DNA of 64,000 bases from Thermoflexus sp. (GTDB taxonomy: Bacteria; Chloroflexota; Anaerolineae; Aggregatilineales; Aggregatilineaceae). The DNA lies in assembly GCA_020724465.1 (NCBI GenBank), contig DYGX01000010.1, forward strand, positions 62,001-126,000. The letters are read 5' to 3'. The position numbers were made by a program, and so were the translations under genes. Under the pieces are notes generated by a model. It was not told the DNA's origin. It did no database searches and saw only the letters and a program-made list of their open reading frames with translations. This document shows positions 52,268 through 61,306 of the stretch, piece after piece; the first letter of the stretch is position 1, and the number at the start of each line of letters is the position of its first letter.

Positions 52268-52927
52268 TCAGCGGTTGCCCTCGCGCAGATAGTCGAGCAC
52301 GAACGGGTTGGTGGTGCGCTCCTGGCCGATGGTGGTGTTCTGCATGTGGCCCGGCAGCACGGCGTACTCGTCGCCGAGCGGCAGCAGGCGGGTGACGATC
52401 GACTCCATCAGTGTAGTGTAATCGCCACCGGGCAGGTCGGTGCGCCCGATGCTTCCGGCGAACAGTACATCTCCACAGAACACCGTGCGCGCGCCGGGCA
52501 GCACGAAGCTGAGATGCCCCGGTGTGTGCCCCGGCGTGAACAGCACCGCCATCTCGATCGCCCCTGCCGACACACGGTCGCCGTCTTCCAGGAATCCGTC
52601 AGGCTCGGCGGCTGGCGGGACCTCGATGCCGATGAAGGCGCGAACTTGCTCGGGCAGGGCGCGGACCAACGGCTCGTCAGCCCGGTGCAGGCGGAAAGGT
52701 GCCCCGGTTGCCTCTTTCAATTCGGCGCTGGCCATGATGTGATCGAAATGCCCGTGAGTCGCCAGGATCTCGCGCACGGTCCAGTCGCGCTCGCCGATCG
52801 CCTTGAGGATCAGCGGGGCGTTGTCGACCGGGTCGATCACGATCGCGTCGCCGGTGGCGCTATCCCCGACCAGATAGCAGTTGCTCTGTATCGGGCCGAG
52901 CGTCATTTTCACGATTTCGATCGTCAT
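52268..52927 (-). CDS. MBL-fold metallo-hydrolase (glyoxalase II-like)
   Basis: 219 residues. Metallo-beta-lactamase fold with the metal motif THGHFDHI (57-64: His58, His60, Asp62, His63), the next His in TPGHTPGH, Asp in FCGDVLFAGSIGRTDL and the last His in LPGHM. The layout matches the short hydroxyacylglutathione hydrolase-like (YcbL) group. Likely an esterase or thioesterase of unknown substrate. It stands alone; the gap downstream of it (52148-52267) holds nothing recognisable. Confidence 0.92.
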   Translation of the reverse strand: MTIEIVKMTLGPIQSNCYLVGDSATGDAIVIDPVDNAPLILKAIGERDWTVREILATHGHFDHIMASAELKEATGAPFRLHRADEPLVRALPEQVRAFIGIEVPPAAEPDGFLEDGDRVSAGAIEMAVLFTPGHTPGHLSFVLPGARTVFCGDVLFAGSIGRTDLPGGDYTTLMESIVTRLLPLGDEYAVLPGHMQNTTIGQERTTNPFVLDYLREGNR

Positions 52928-53234
52928 ATCGCCCCTTTCGCAGCGTGGATTCCGGACGTTCTGACTATAGCGCCGGGTGCCGGGCTTGCCAACTGACGCG
53001 CCGCTGTGCGAGCGGTAATTGTTAGGATTTCGTCAAAGACCGCGATCGATCCTCTATAAACGGGGCCAGGCGCCAGAAATTCAGGAATTATTTACAGAAT
53101 TCAGGCAAGATTGGTGTTATCGTAACGGTATAGGGAGTAGATTGGGGTAGCCATAAGGTGGCTCACGATCAGCCGGGGAAAATTAACGCTCATCCGCGTC
53201 ATTATCCGTGATCTATTCTACGTGGAGGAAGATG
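52928..53234 (+). promoter_or_regulatory. Intergenic region of about 300 bases with a tentative promoter
   Basis: Locally A+T-richer than the rest. A possible promoter, TTTACA (53091-53096), 18-base spacer, TGTTAT (53115-53120), and another TATAAA at 53055-53060 without a good -35. No RNA gene, repeat or reading frame of note is visible. It precedes the TadE-like gene, whose SD GGAGGAAG is at 53224-53231. Confidence 0.35.
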
Positions 53235-53897
53235 ATGAAAGCGCGCACACCGAAATGGCTCCGCTGGCAGCGTGGGCAGGCGCTGGCCGAGTACTGGCCG
53301 ACAATCCCGGCGGCGATCACGTTGTTGCTGGTAGGGGGGTTGGTGGTCCAGTTCATCACGGGCAGCCTGCTGACGACCGTCGACTATCTCAACCCCGTCG
53401 GTTTCGAATGTGAGGAAAAACCGCCGGCGTATGAGTCCGAGGGGCCGGAAACGGCAACCCCGATGGGCAACCATGAGATCCAGCTCCTCAGCAAGACCTA
53501 CGACCCGGAGACTAACCGCACCACCGTGGTCTACCGCGTCACGAATTCACCGTCGCCGGACATCAGCAACTGGGTGCTGGGCATGCCGCCGGGGGTTCGC
53601 CGTCACATCCTGAGTACCAGCGAACGATATCTGACCGTTGATAATGACCCGCACACCGGCATTACCGGCATCAAGTTCGAAACAGGATTCCGTAGCTGGG
53701 AACCGTCTCTGAGTGGATACGCTCTGGTTGGCTACTCGCCCCGCGCCGAGGTGACATCGCGCGACGTGATCATCACGCTGGCCGGTTACTATGAGTGGGG
53801 CGTCGTGGAAGTCGGCCTGAAGGCGGGCACCCAGGTGTACCACAATACCATCACCGGCCCGATTCAGATGATCGACCCGCCGGAAGGCGCGTGCTGA
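53235..53897 (+). CDS. TadE-like secreted protein
   Basis: 220 residues; ATGs at 53232 and 53235 both lie behind GGAGGAA, and the second has the better spacing. The N-terminal segment RGQALAEYWPTIPAAITLLLVGGLVV resembles the TadE/TadG type III pilin-like signal (short positive lead, GQALxE, hydrophobic stretch). The rest is a soluble, beta-rich domain (GNHEIQLLSKTYDPETNRTTVVYRVTNSPSPDISNWVLGMPPGVRRHIL). That part looks like a DUF11/Ig-like adhesion or cohesion domain. Followed by a membrane protein gene after 73 bases. Surface protein of unknown role. Confidence 0.68.
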   Translation: MKARTPKWLRWQRGQALAEYWPTIPAAITLLLVGGLVVQFITGSLLTTVDYLNPVGFECEEKPPAYESEGPETATPMGNHEIQLLSKTYDPETNRTTVVYRVTNSPSPDISNWVLGMPPGVRRHILSTSERYLTVDNDPHTGITGIKFETGFRSWEPSLSGYALVGYSPRAEVTSRDVIITLAGYYEWGVVEVGLKAGTQVYHNTITGPIQMIDPPEGAC

Positions 53898-53918
53898 TTA
53901 ACCGAATTGTCTATCGTG

Positions 53919-53940
53919 TGAGCCGCCCAACGGCGGCTCA
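53919..53940 (+). other. Hairpin within the two-gene unit
   Basis: Perfect 9-bp stem TGAGCCGCC (53919-53927) with GGCGGCTCA (53932-53940), 4-base loop, in the 73-base gap between the TadE-like gene and the next gene. No T-run follows. Perhaps a partial terminator or processing site. Confidence 0.5.
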
Positions 53941-53970
53941 TTCGCTGTGCCTGCTGGGGAGCCTGGCGCT

Positions 53971-54972
53971 ATGAACTCTGAGCCAAAGTCGTTCTTTGAC
54001 CCCGACGCGCCCGGATGGCGGGGAACGGTCGGGCTGGTCCTGACCGCGCTCGCCATGATTTTCGAGCGCGTCTATCACGCGGTGCGCCGTCCGATCGACG
54101 CGTTTCGTGCCATGCCGGCGCGGGTGCGGAGCCTGACGCTGATCATGCTGTCGTTCTCGCTGCTCATGCTGGTGGCGATGATTCTCACCAACGAGGCCAT
54201 GGAATACGTCCGCGCCAATCGCGGGCCGTTTCTCGACGAGGCGATCGTCATCCCGCATGATCTGAACGAACGTCCTTATCCGTCGGACAATGCCAGCGCG
54301 TCGGACCTCGTGCCGGACAGCTTTGGCTCGTTCATACGCCTGACTTCGAAGCTGCCACCGAACGCGATCACCAACCCGGTGATCACCTGCCTGATCTGGA
54401 CGGCGCCCGACCAGGAAAGCTTCATCGGAGAAGAGCCAACGGAAGCGGCTCCGGCGGCAGACGAGATGGCCACACCCGATCCGCTGGTGTCGCCCACGCC
54501 GACTCTGACACCCACGGCGACGCCCACGCCAACGCCGTCTCCCACGCCCACGCCAACCCCGACGCCGACACCGACTCCCACGCCGGAGCCGGGCGCGCCC
54601 GAGGCGACGGCCACTCCGGACGTCTTTGCGCCGCCGGTGAATGTGGCGCCCTGCCGGCCCGGCGCGTTTGTCACCAGCCGGGCGTTCGGGCGCTACCGCG
54701 ACCCGATCAGCACCGAGCCGATCGATCTGGCTGTGGTGCGCTATCCTAACGAAGAGCATGCGACCGACGCCATGTACGACCTGCTCAAGCTGGCGCGGCG
54801 CGAGGGGCAGGTGGGGAACTTCGCCGTCGCGGGCATCACTTCGGTCGATTTCTTCTACGGCTTCGCGGACGGCACGATCACCCTGACCTGGCGCAAGGGG
54901 CAGTGGATCTTCGCGATGAGCGCGCGCCGCTACGCGCGCCTGGAAGCAGCGATCAACGAATACCCGTATTAA
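53971..54972 (+). CDS. Membrane-anchored protein with Thr-Pro linker
   Basis: 333 residues from the ATG at 53971 (GGGGAG nine bases upstream). Cytoplasmic N-terminal part of about 45 residues, one strong transmembrane helix (about 52-74), then outside: a region of about 80 residues, a long Thr-Pro repeat linker (about 165-215, encoded by a C/G/A-rich DNA repeat at 54485-54595), and a C-terminal domain with NVAPCRPGAFVTSRAFGRYRDPISTEPIDLAVVRYPNEEHATDAMYDLLKLARREG. I do not recognise the domains. Likely forms a unit with the TadE-like gene; a strong terminator follows. Confidence 0.75.
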   Translation: MNSEPKSFFDPDAPGWRGTVGLVLTALAMIFERVYHAVRRPIDAFRAMPARVRSLTLIMLSFSLLMLVAMILTNEAMEYVRANRGPFLDEAIVIPHDLNERPYPSDNASASDLVPDSFGSFIRLTSKLPPNAITNPVITCLIWTAPDQESFIGEEPTEAAPAADEMATPDPLVSPTPTLTPTATPTPTPSPTPTPTPTPTPTPTPEPGAPEATATPDVFAPPVNVAPCRPGAFVTSRAFGRYRDPISTEPIDLAVVRYPNEEHATDAMYDLLKLARREGQVGNFAVAGITSVDFFYGFADGTITLTWRKGQWIFAMSARRYARLEAAINEYPY

Positions 54973-54997
54973 GACTGGCTGAGTTTGAATCGTTAAG

Positions 54998-55029
54998 GCC
55001 TCATCCCCGGCCGGGGATGAGGCTTTTTT
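54998..55029 (+). terminator. Intrinsic terminator after the TadE-like unit
   Basis: A perfect 13-bp palindrome GCCTCATCCCCGG/CCGGGGATGAGGC (54998-55010 with 55011-55023) followed by TTTTTT (55024-55029). Confidence 0.92.
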
Positions 55030-55098
55030 GCCGCATGGGGATCTGGACGCGGGGCAAGCGTCCGGGGATGCCGCCCCATGGCTCCGGCGTGGCCAGGG

Positions 55099-56859
55099 CT
55101 AGATGCCGGCCTGCTCCAACGCGGCGTCGGCGCGGCGGCGGCGCAGTACCAGGGACGGCAGCGCCCGGATCTCCTGCACGCCAAGCGCCAGCGCCCCGGC
55201 CACGTAGGCCAGCGCCCCAACGGCCGCCAGCCCCAGCACGCGCAGCGCCGAGATCACGATCCCGGCATCGTGCCATCCCATCCGTCCCAGAATGGCATCC
55301 GTTCCGAGCACCACAGCCGCCATGACCGCCGCGGCAGCCAGCGAGCGCGTCGCCGTGCGGATCAGCGCGCCCTCGTCGATCCCGCCCCAACGCCGGCGCA
55401 AGATCGCCAGCAGCAGCACCAGCTCCACCAGGAACGTGATCGAATAGGCCAGCGCCAGCCCGCCAACGCCGCTGATGCCGGACAGCGTATCCTGCACGCG
55501 CGCCGTGGCGCCGGCCAGCGCGTCCAGCCCGGCGGCGAAGTTCCCGCCCAGATAGCGCTCGCCCCAGGCGACGAAGGCGGCCCGCAGCGTGTCGTCCAGC
55601 CGGTAGACGAAGCCGAGATACAGCCCGCCAACGATGACCACGTTGATCAGCGCCGCGACGACCGAGATCCACAGCGGTGTGAAGGTGTCTTTATCGGCGT
55701 AGAAGCTGCGCGCGATGATCTCGTGGACGCTTTGGAAGATCAGCCCGAAAGCGAAGAACTGCAGCGCGCCATAGACCAGCGCGCTGTCGCGGGTGTCGAA
55801 GGCGCCGCGCTCCAGCAGGCCGATCATTGGCTGGCCGATCAGGATCAGCCCGGCGGCGGCGGGAATAGTCGCGATCAGGATGAAGCGCACCGCGCCGGAC
55901 ATGGCACGTCGCTTGTGCTCCAGATCGCCCAGCTCGCTCAGCGCTGCCAGCGTGGGAAAGACGACGAAGCCCATTGCGCTGCCGATCAGCGTCTCTGGGA
56001 TGTTCATCAGGCGATAGCCCCAGTCGAATGCACTGACCGCGCCGCTGCCCATGCGCGAGGCGACGTTGTTGAACACGATCGTGTTGAAGGTCAACACGCC
56101 GAGGCCCATCACGCGCGGGATCATCAGCCGGATGACGCGCCGCAGCGCCGGATCGCCCCAGCCAAGCCGCGCCTGCCAGCGCGCCCGGTAGCGGATCAGG
56201 CCGGGAACCTGCACGCCGAGATGCATCAGCGAGCCAAGCACCGCGCCCCAGGCGATCCCGTACACGCCGAACGGCTCGATCAGAAACGCCACGCCGAACA
56301 GGATGCCGACGTCGAACAAGATCGGCGCCAGGGCGGGCAGCAGGAAATGATTGAAGCTGTGCAGGATGCCCTGGAAGATGCCGCTGATGCTGAACACGAG
56401 CGTGCTGATCAGCAGGATGCGCATCAGCCGGACGGTCTGCTCGACCTTGGCGGCGTCGAAGCCGGGCGCCACCACATGCTGGACCAGCCACGGCGCGGCA
56501 ACAAAACCGAGCACGCTGAGCGTCAGCGTGACGGTGAAGATGGTGTTGATCACGCTGCTGGCCAGCTGCCAGGCACGCGCCGGTTGCTGGCGCGCCAGCA
56601 AGCCGCTGAAGATGGGGATGAACGCGTAGCTCAGCGCGCCGCCGCCGATCAGCAGCACGATCTGCTCGGGGATGCGGTTGGCGGTCACGAAGGCGTCCCA
56701 TTCGTCGCCCACGCCGAACACACTGGCGATGATGAACGTCTGCGCCAGGCTGATGGCTTTGGCTGTGGCGAAGGCGACCATCAAAATGATCGTGTTGCGC
56801 GCCATGCTCTGCGCGCTGGCCTGAGCGGCGTGTGACGCTGGTTGGTTGGGTTCTGTCAT
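55099..56859 (-). CDS. murJ: Lipid II flippase MurJ (MviN)
   Basis: 586 residues, longer than the usual 510-530 because of extended loops. About fourteen transmembrane helices. Family marks: N-terminal ARNTIILMVAFATAKAISLAQTFIIASVFG, EWDAFVTANRIPEQIVLLIGGGALSYAFIPIF (substrate cavity), MNIPETLIGSAMGFVVFPTLAALSE and SFYADKDTFTPLWISVVAALINV. Flips lipid II for peptidoglycan. Start ATG 56859 is the only plausible one; the N-terminal tail of about 20 residues is Ala/Gln-rich. The C39-peptidase gene lies upstream on the same strand. Confidence 0.95.
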   Translation of the reverse strand: MTEPNQPASHAAQASAQSMARNTIILMVAFATAKAISLAQTFIIASVFGVGDEWDAFVTANRIPEQIVLLIGGGALSYAFIPIFSGLLARQQPARAWQLASSVINTIFTVTLTLSVLGFVAAPWLVQHVVAPGFDAAKVEQTVRLMRILLISTLVFSISGIFQGILHSFNHFLLPALAPILFDVGILFGVAFLIEPFGVYGIAWGAVLGSLMHLGVQVPGLIRYRARWQARLGWGDPALRRVIRLMIPRVMGLGVLTFNTIVFNNVASRMGSGAVSAFDWGYRLMNIPETLIGSAMGFVVFPTLAALSELGDLEHKRRAMSGAVRFILIATIPAAAGLILIGQPMIGLLERGAFDTRDSALVYGALQFFAFGLIFQSVHEIIARSFYADKDTFTPLWISVVAALINVVIVGGLYLGFVYRLDDTLRAAFVAWGERYLGGNFAAGLDALAGATARVQDTLSGISGVGGLALAYSITFLVELVLLLAILRRRWGGIDEGALIRTATRSLAAAAVMAAVVLGTDAILGRMGWHDAGIVISALRVLGLAAVGALAYVAGALALGVQEIRALPSLVLRRRRADAALEQAGI

Positions 56860-56955
56860 GCCAGATCCTCGGACTGCGGCGTGCGTGCCGTCTTCGGGCC
56901 GAACACAAATTCGCCGGGCGATCCCCCGGCGAAGCGAGCGGCGACAGACCGCGTG

Positions 56956-58581
56956 CTAGCGAATGGCGGCCACCTGGAACGTCCCGGCTTCGACCTGGGC
57001 TTTGGCTTCCTGGGCCGGGATGAAGTTCCGGTTATAGAACAGCGCCCGGTCCAGCTCGCTCAGGGCGGCTTGCCTGTCGCCCCGGGCGGCGTAGACCACG
57101 CCCTTCCAGTAGTAGGTTTCTTCGACATAGGGCGTGATGTTGCGGTTGGTGTCCGCCAGCAAGAGCACGTCGTCGAAGCGCCCGGTGCGGAAGTACGCCT
57201 CGTAGGGGCCGAACTGGTACCACAGCATCCGCCAGGGCAGTTGAAGCTGGAACGCCTGATCGTAAGCGATCGCGGCGTTCTCATACTCGCCCAGCAGCAC
57301 GTACGACGTGCCCATGTTGAACCAGGCCCATTTATCGCTTGGGTTCTTGGCGGCCTCGGCGCGTGCCGTTTCCAGCGCCACCTGGTAGCCGTAGACCGGG
57401 TCGGCATAGCCACCCAGCACCTGGCGCAGCTCCATTTCCCGCGATGGTTCGTAGACCACAATGAAGACACGGTTGAAGTGGCGCCAGTTTTCGTCGAAGA
57501 TGCTGTACGGGTGGGGCAGGCCGTTGCCCTGGCCGTTGCCAAGATAGCTGTCGTAAGCCAGGAAACGCTGCTGGCTCTCGTCGTAGCCCATCACCAGCAG
57601 GTAGTGGCCCATCCAGTCCTCACCCGCCGGCTGGAAGCCCTTTTCGATCACCACCGGGAACCCGGCGGCAATCAGCCGCTTGACCAGTTCCACCGTGCCG
57701 CCGTACCGGTAGAGCGCCTTGAGGCCGGTGTAGTCGTGCACGAAGCGCACCATTTGCCAGGGGCTGACGTTCTTGTCTTCGGTGTGCGGCTTCATCCAGC
57801 GCGCCGCGTCGTACTGGTTTTTGTCCCAGCCGAAGTAGCTGAGCGCCATCGACATGGTCGTCGGGCCGCAGTTGTTCCAGCCCTGCTCCTCATAGCGGAT
57901 GTTGGTCAGCCGGGCGCTCGGCGGGAGTGGCACCGCTGTCGGCGCGACGAGCGGCGTCCAGGTCGGCGCCAGATTGGGTGTGGGCGATGGCAGGTTCGGC
58001 AGCGGGGTTGGCCCCTCGGTCGCCAGCGCGCCAACCGGGATTCCCGCCTCGGTCGCCGTGGGCGGGATGGCGTCGGCGCCCGTGCCGCCGGGCAGCACGC
58101 CGCCCTCGCCGGGGGCGGGCGTCATCACGGGCGGCTGGGTCAGCGCGATTTCCGTCTTGGCGATCTGTGTCAGCGCGGCCTGCGTCAGCAGGCGGCTGGC
58201 GTCCTCGCGCCCGGTGTCGGCTCCGCTGAGGGTTGGCAGTTCGTCAAAGGGGCGGGTCGGCATCCAGTAGGTCGCCGGCGGGAAGTAGTGCATGATGCGC
58301 GACTGGTAGCGCGGCTCCAGCCCGCGGAAGAACGGCGGGAACATGATCAGAAAGATCACGAGGGCAACCACGCCAAACGCGAGCACGCCGCCGCCCAGCG
58401 CCAGAATCGTCTTGAGCCAGGTTGGCATCCCGCCGCGCCGGCGTGCCTGGGGCCGCCGCCGGCGTGGGCCGCCCAGCGAAAGATTGAGCGAGCCGGGCAC
58501 GCCCAGATGATCCATGTCGTTGGGAACATTCGAAGGGACTCGCGGCGTTCTCGACGGTGTTCGATTGCGGTTCGACGACAT
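56956..58581 (-). CDS. C39-family peptidase-like protein with TPR repeats, membrane-anchored
   Basis: 541 residues from the ATG at 58581. Arg-rich cytosolic start, transmembrane helix (about 56-80), Thr/Pro-rich linker with SRLLTQAALTQIAKTEIALTQ (130-149) and T-P-repeats, then a C39-like papain fold with the catalytic Cys238 in GWNNCGPTTMSMAL and His in DWMGHYLLVMGYD. C-terminal TPR region (about 410-540: DKWAWFNMGTSYVLLGEYENAAIAYDQAF and ETYYWKGVVYAARGDRQAALSELDRAL). Cleaves or binds a peptide outside the membrane; in this family true bacteriocin export is unlikely without an ABC transporter domain, which is absent. Lies just upstream of murJ. Confidence 0.85.
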   Translation of the reverse strand: MSSNRNRTPSRTPRVPSNVPNDMDHLGVPGSLNLSLGGPRRRRPQARRRGGMPTWLKTILALGGGVLAFGVVALVIFLIMFPPFFRGLEPRYQSRIMHYFPPATYWMPTRPFDELPTLSGADTGREDASRLLTQAALTQIAKTEIALTQPPVMTPAPGEGGVLPGGTGADAIPPTATEAGIPVGALATEGPTPLPNLPSPTPNLAPTWTPLVAPTAVPLPPSARLTNIRYEEQGWNNCGPTTMSMALSYFGWDKNQYDAARWMKPHTEDKNVSPWQMVRFVHDYTGLKALYRYGGTVELVKRLIAAGFPVVIEKGFQPAGEDWMGHYLLVMGYDESQQRFLAYDSYLGNGQGNGLPHPYSIFDENWRHFNRVFIVVYEPSREMELRQVLGGYADPVYGYQVALETARAEAAKNPSDKWAWFNMGTSYVLLGEYENAAIAYDQAFQLQLPWRMLWYQFGPYEAYFRTGRFDDVLLLADTNRNITPYVEETYYWKGVVYAARGDRQAALSELDRALFYNRNFIPAQEAKAQVEAGTFQVAAIR

Positions 58582-58885
58582 CCTTGACAATACTCCTGCG
58601 CTAACCGACGATCTGCGGCCATCCCGATCCCGATTAGCTTGGTGGGCGCTGCGCCAGCCCGGCTTCCAGTCCATCACCAACGCGCAGCTTTCCAGCACGC
58701 AGCGATCACGCGGGCGCGTCCGGCAATCCGGGCGCGCGCACCGCACTATAGCGCATTCATGCCGAGTCCGCCAGACTCATCTTGCGCCAAGTATCGCACA
58801 GGCGCCACCATTTGGCTGCGGCCGCGCCCTACGCTTGGCTGACGCCTGCTCTGCGCCCGTTCCTGGGCGCGCGGCTGAATCGCCT
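58582..58885. other. Non-coding gap upstream of the EF-G gene
   Basis: G+C-rich spacer between two divergent genes. I found no tRNA, repeat or gene-like frame in it. Only short palindromes such as GCGCACTATAGCGC at 58739-58755, which may be an operator or -10 for the minus gene, stand out. Confidence 0.4.
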
Positions 58886-58914
58886 TTGACTTTTGCCCGG
58901 CCACCTCGTACAAT
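58886..58914 (+). promoter_or_regulatory. Promoter of the EF-G-like gene
   Basis: TTGACT (58886-58891), 17-base spacer, TACAAT (58909-58914), about 108 bases before the ATG at 59022. SD GGAGG is near the start. Confidence 0.75.
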
Positions 58915-59021
58915 CCTGTCGTTTAACATGGGGTTGTGTCACGCGACGGTTGCGGCGGCACGCGCCGCTGCGGACGGTCCCGTTATAGACCAACGTACGC
59001 ATTTCTGGAGGCTCCATCCGC

Positions 59022-61103
59022 ATGAAGGAATACACCACCGATCAGTTGAGGAATGTTGCCCTGGCAGGCCATCAAGGCGCCGGTAAGACGAGCCTGGGCG
59101 AAAGCCTGCTCTTCGCGACCGGCGCGATTACACGCATGGGCAAGGTGGAAGAAGGCAACACCGTCGCTGACTTTGACGAAGACGAGCGTGCACGCGGCCT
59201 GTCGATCTACACATCGCTGCTCCCCATCGAGTATCAGGGCACCAAGATCAACGTGCTCGACGCGCCTGGCTATGTGGATTTTCAGGGCGAGGCCCGCAAC
59301 GCGATGCGGGTGGCCGACGCCGCGCTGATCGTCGTCGATGCCGTTTCCGGCCCTGAAGTGGGCACCGAGCTGGCGTTTGACTATGCCGCCGAGTTTGATG
59401 TGCCCCTGATGGTCCTTATCAACAAAATGGATCGCGAAAACGCCAACTTTGCCAACGCGTTAAGCATGTTGCGCACGCGCTTTCCGTCGCACCGCTTTGT
59501 CCCCGTTCTGCTGCCCATCGGCGCGCAGGCCAGCTTCTCCGGCGTGATTGACCTGGTCAGCCTGAAGGCCCGCACTGGCCCCGGCAAGGACAGCGCTGAT
59601 GTCCCGGCGGACCTGCGCGATGCCGCCGAAGAGGCACGGCTCGAACTGATGGAAGCCGCTGCCGAGGCCGACGACGCGCTGCTGGAGAAGTACTTCGAGT
59701 CGGAGACGCTGACGGATGACGAGATTCGCCAGGGGCTACTGGCGGCGGCTCGCGACCCGCACAAGAAGCTGGTGCCGGTCTTTGCCGCCAGCGCCACACA
59801 CAGCATCGGCGTGCTGCCGCTGCTCGACGCGCTGGTGAGCTACGTCTTGCCGCCGAGCGAGCGCCGCGTCGCCGTTCAGGCCGAGCGTGGCGGGGAGGTG
59901 GAATACCTGGAGCCGCCCCAATCCGATCAGGGTCCGGTGGTGGCCTACGTATTCCACAGCCATACCGACAAGTACGGCACGCTGACTTACTTCCGCCTGT
60001 TCAGCGGCATGATCAAGGGGAACGACACGCTGGTCAACCTGGACGGCGGCCACGAAGAGCGCATCGGCCAGTTGATGACCATGCGTGGCGAAACCCAGCT
60101 TCCGGTGGATGTTGTGCACGCCGGGGATATCGCGGTGGTTGCCAAGCTCCGCGCGACGTACACCGGTCACACGCTCGCCAGCAAAGGCTTCACCAAATTC
60201 GTGACGCGGCCCAATTTCGCCGAGCCGGTCTATGCGGTGGCCGTCCACCCGCGCACCCAGAGCGACAGTGCCAAGATGGGTGAAGTCCTGACCGACCTGA
60301 CCAACGCGGATCCAACCCTGCGCTGGCGCCAGGACCCGGCCCTCAAGCAGACGATCCTCGAAGGCTCCGGCGCGACACACATCGACATTGCCATCAGCCG
60401 CGCCGAGCGCAACGGCGTCAGCATGGACACCTCGCTGCCGAAGGTGCCCTATCTGGAGACGATCACCAAGACGGCATCGGCGGAGTACACGCACAAAAAG
60501 CAGACCGGCGGCGCCGGGCAGTTCGCGCGCGTCTTCTTGCGTGTCGAGCCGCTGTCTGAGGAAGAAGGCGAGTTCGAGTTCGGCAACGAGGTTTTCGGCG
60601 GTGCGATCAGCGCCCCGTTCATCGCCTCGACTGAGAAGGGCGTGCGCCAGGCGCTGGAGAGCGGTGTGATCGCCGGCTACCCGGTGCGCTACGTTCGCGC
60701 GGTGGTTTACGACGGCAAGATGCACCCGGTCGACTCGAAAGACATCGCCTTCCAGATCGCCGGGCGCGGCGCCTTCCGCGAGGCGTTCATGAACGCCGGC
60801 CCGGTCCTGCTGGAGCCGATCATGTCGGTGCGCGTCATCGTGCCCGAAGAAAACATGGGCGACATCATGGGCGACTTCAACGCCCGCCGGGGCCGCGTGC
60901 TCGGTATGGAAACCGAAGCAGGCCGGAGCGTGGTCCGCGCTGAGGTTCCGCTGGCGGAGATGCAGCGTTATTCCAACGACCTGCGCTCCATGACCGCCGG
61001 GCGCGGCGTCTTCACCATGGAATTCCTGCGCTACGAGCGCGTCCCGGCGCACATCCAGCAGGAGATCATCGCCAAAGCCGAGAAGGCCAAAGAAGAGGAA
61101 TAG
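59022..61103 (+). CDS. Elongation factor G-like GTPase (EF-G2/FusA-like paralogue)
   Basis: 693 residues, five-domain EF-G architecture. G1 GHQGAGKTS (16-24), switch I EDERARGLSIYTS, G3 DAPGYVDF (80-87) where EF-G has DTPGH, so the catalytic His is Tyr84; G4 NKMD (134-137). Domain IV/V: THKKQTGGAGQFARVFLRVEPL and GRVLGMETEAGRSVVRAEVPLAEMQRYSNDLRSMTAGRGVFTMEF. The Tyr-containing G3 is the hallmark of the EF-G2 paralogue group, so this is not the main translocase. Such proteins bind GTP but may hydrolyse it slowly. The main fusA is not in the window. Strong promoter upstream and terminator downstream. Confidence 0.94.
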   Translation: MKEYTTDQLRNVALAGHQGAGKTSLGESLLFATGAITRMGKVEEGNTVADFDEDERARGLSIYTSLLPIEYQGTKINVLDAPGYVDFQGEARNAMRVADAALIVVDAVSGPEVGTELAFDYAAEFDVPLMVLINKMDRENANFANALSMLRTRFPSHRFVPVLLPIGAQASFSGVIDLVSLKARTGPGKDSADVPADLRDAAEEARLELMEAAAEADDALLEKYFESETLTDDEIRQGLLAAARDPHKKLVPVFAASATHSIGVLPLLDALVSYVLPPSERRVAVQAERGGEVEYLEPPQSDQGPVVAYVFHSHTDKYGTLTYFRLFSGMIKGNDTLVNLDGGHEERIGQLMTMRGETQLPVDVVHAGDIAVVAKLRATYTGHTLASKGFTKFVTRPNFAEPVYAVAVHPRTQSDSAKMGEVLTDLTNADPTLRWRQDPALKQTILEGSGATHIDIAISRAERNGVSMDTSLPKVPYLETITKTASAEYTHKKQTGGAGQFARVFLRVEPLSEEEGEFEFGNEVFGGAISAPFIASTEKGVRQALESGVIAGYPVRYVRAVVYDGKMHPVDSKDIAFQIAGRGAFREAFMNAGPVLLEPIMSVRVIVPEENMGDIMGDFNARRGRVLGMETEAGRSVVRAEVPLAEMQRYSNDLRSMTAGRGVFTMEFLRYERVPAHIQQEIIAKAEKAKEEE

Positions 61104-61143
61104 GCCGCTTCTCCCGGCTCGTCCCAGTTCACACCGTCCAGCT

Positions 61144-61183
61144 ATGAGGAAATGCCCCGCGGCGTTTCCTCATGTTTGTTTTT
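61144..61183 (+). terminator. Intrinsic terminator of the EF-G-like gene
   Basis: 13-bp stem (61144-61156 with 61161-61173, one G-U pair), loop CCGC, then GTTTGTTTTT. Confidence 0.9.
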
Positions 61184-61306
61184 CGCGCCAGAGCCGCGCA
61201 GCCGCGACGAAAAGGACGCGTTATGCATGCACACCGCCAACTTTTGGTTTTCAGCGGGCGGGTGTAAAGTAAAGCGCGTTCGGTGGCTGGTGTGGGGCAG
61301 TGTCGT

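Noticed and set aside
54485-54595. Short repeats of the CCGACGCCGACACC type, looked at as a possible CRISPR or minisatellite
   Set aside because: They encode a Thr-Pro linker in frame with the membrane protein gene and have no spacers.
55078-58587. Long plus-strand open frames opposite murJ and the C39 peptidase gene
   Set aside because: Shadow frames with repetitive Arg/Gln/Ala composition; the minus-strand proteins have clear family motifs.
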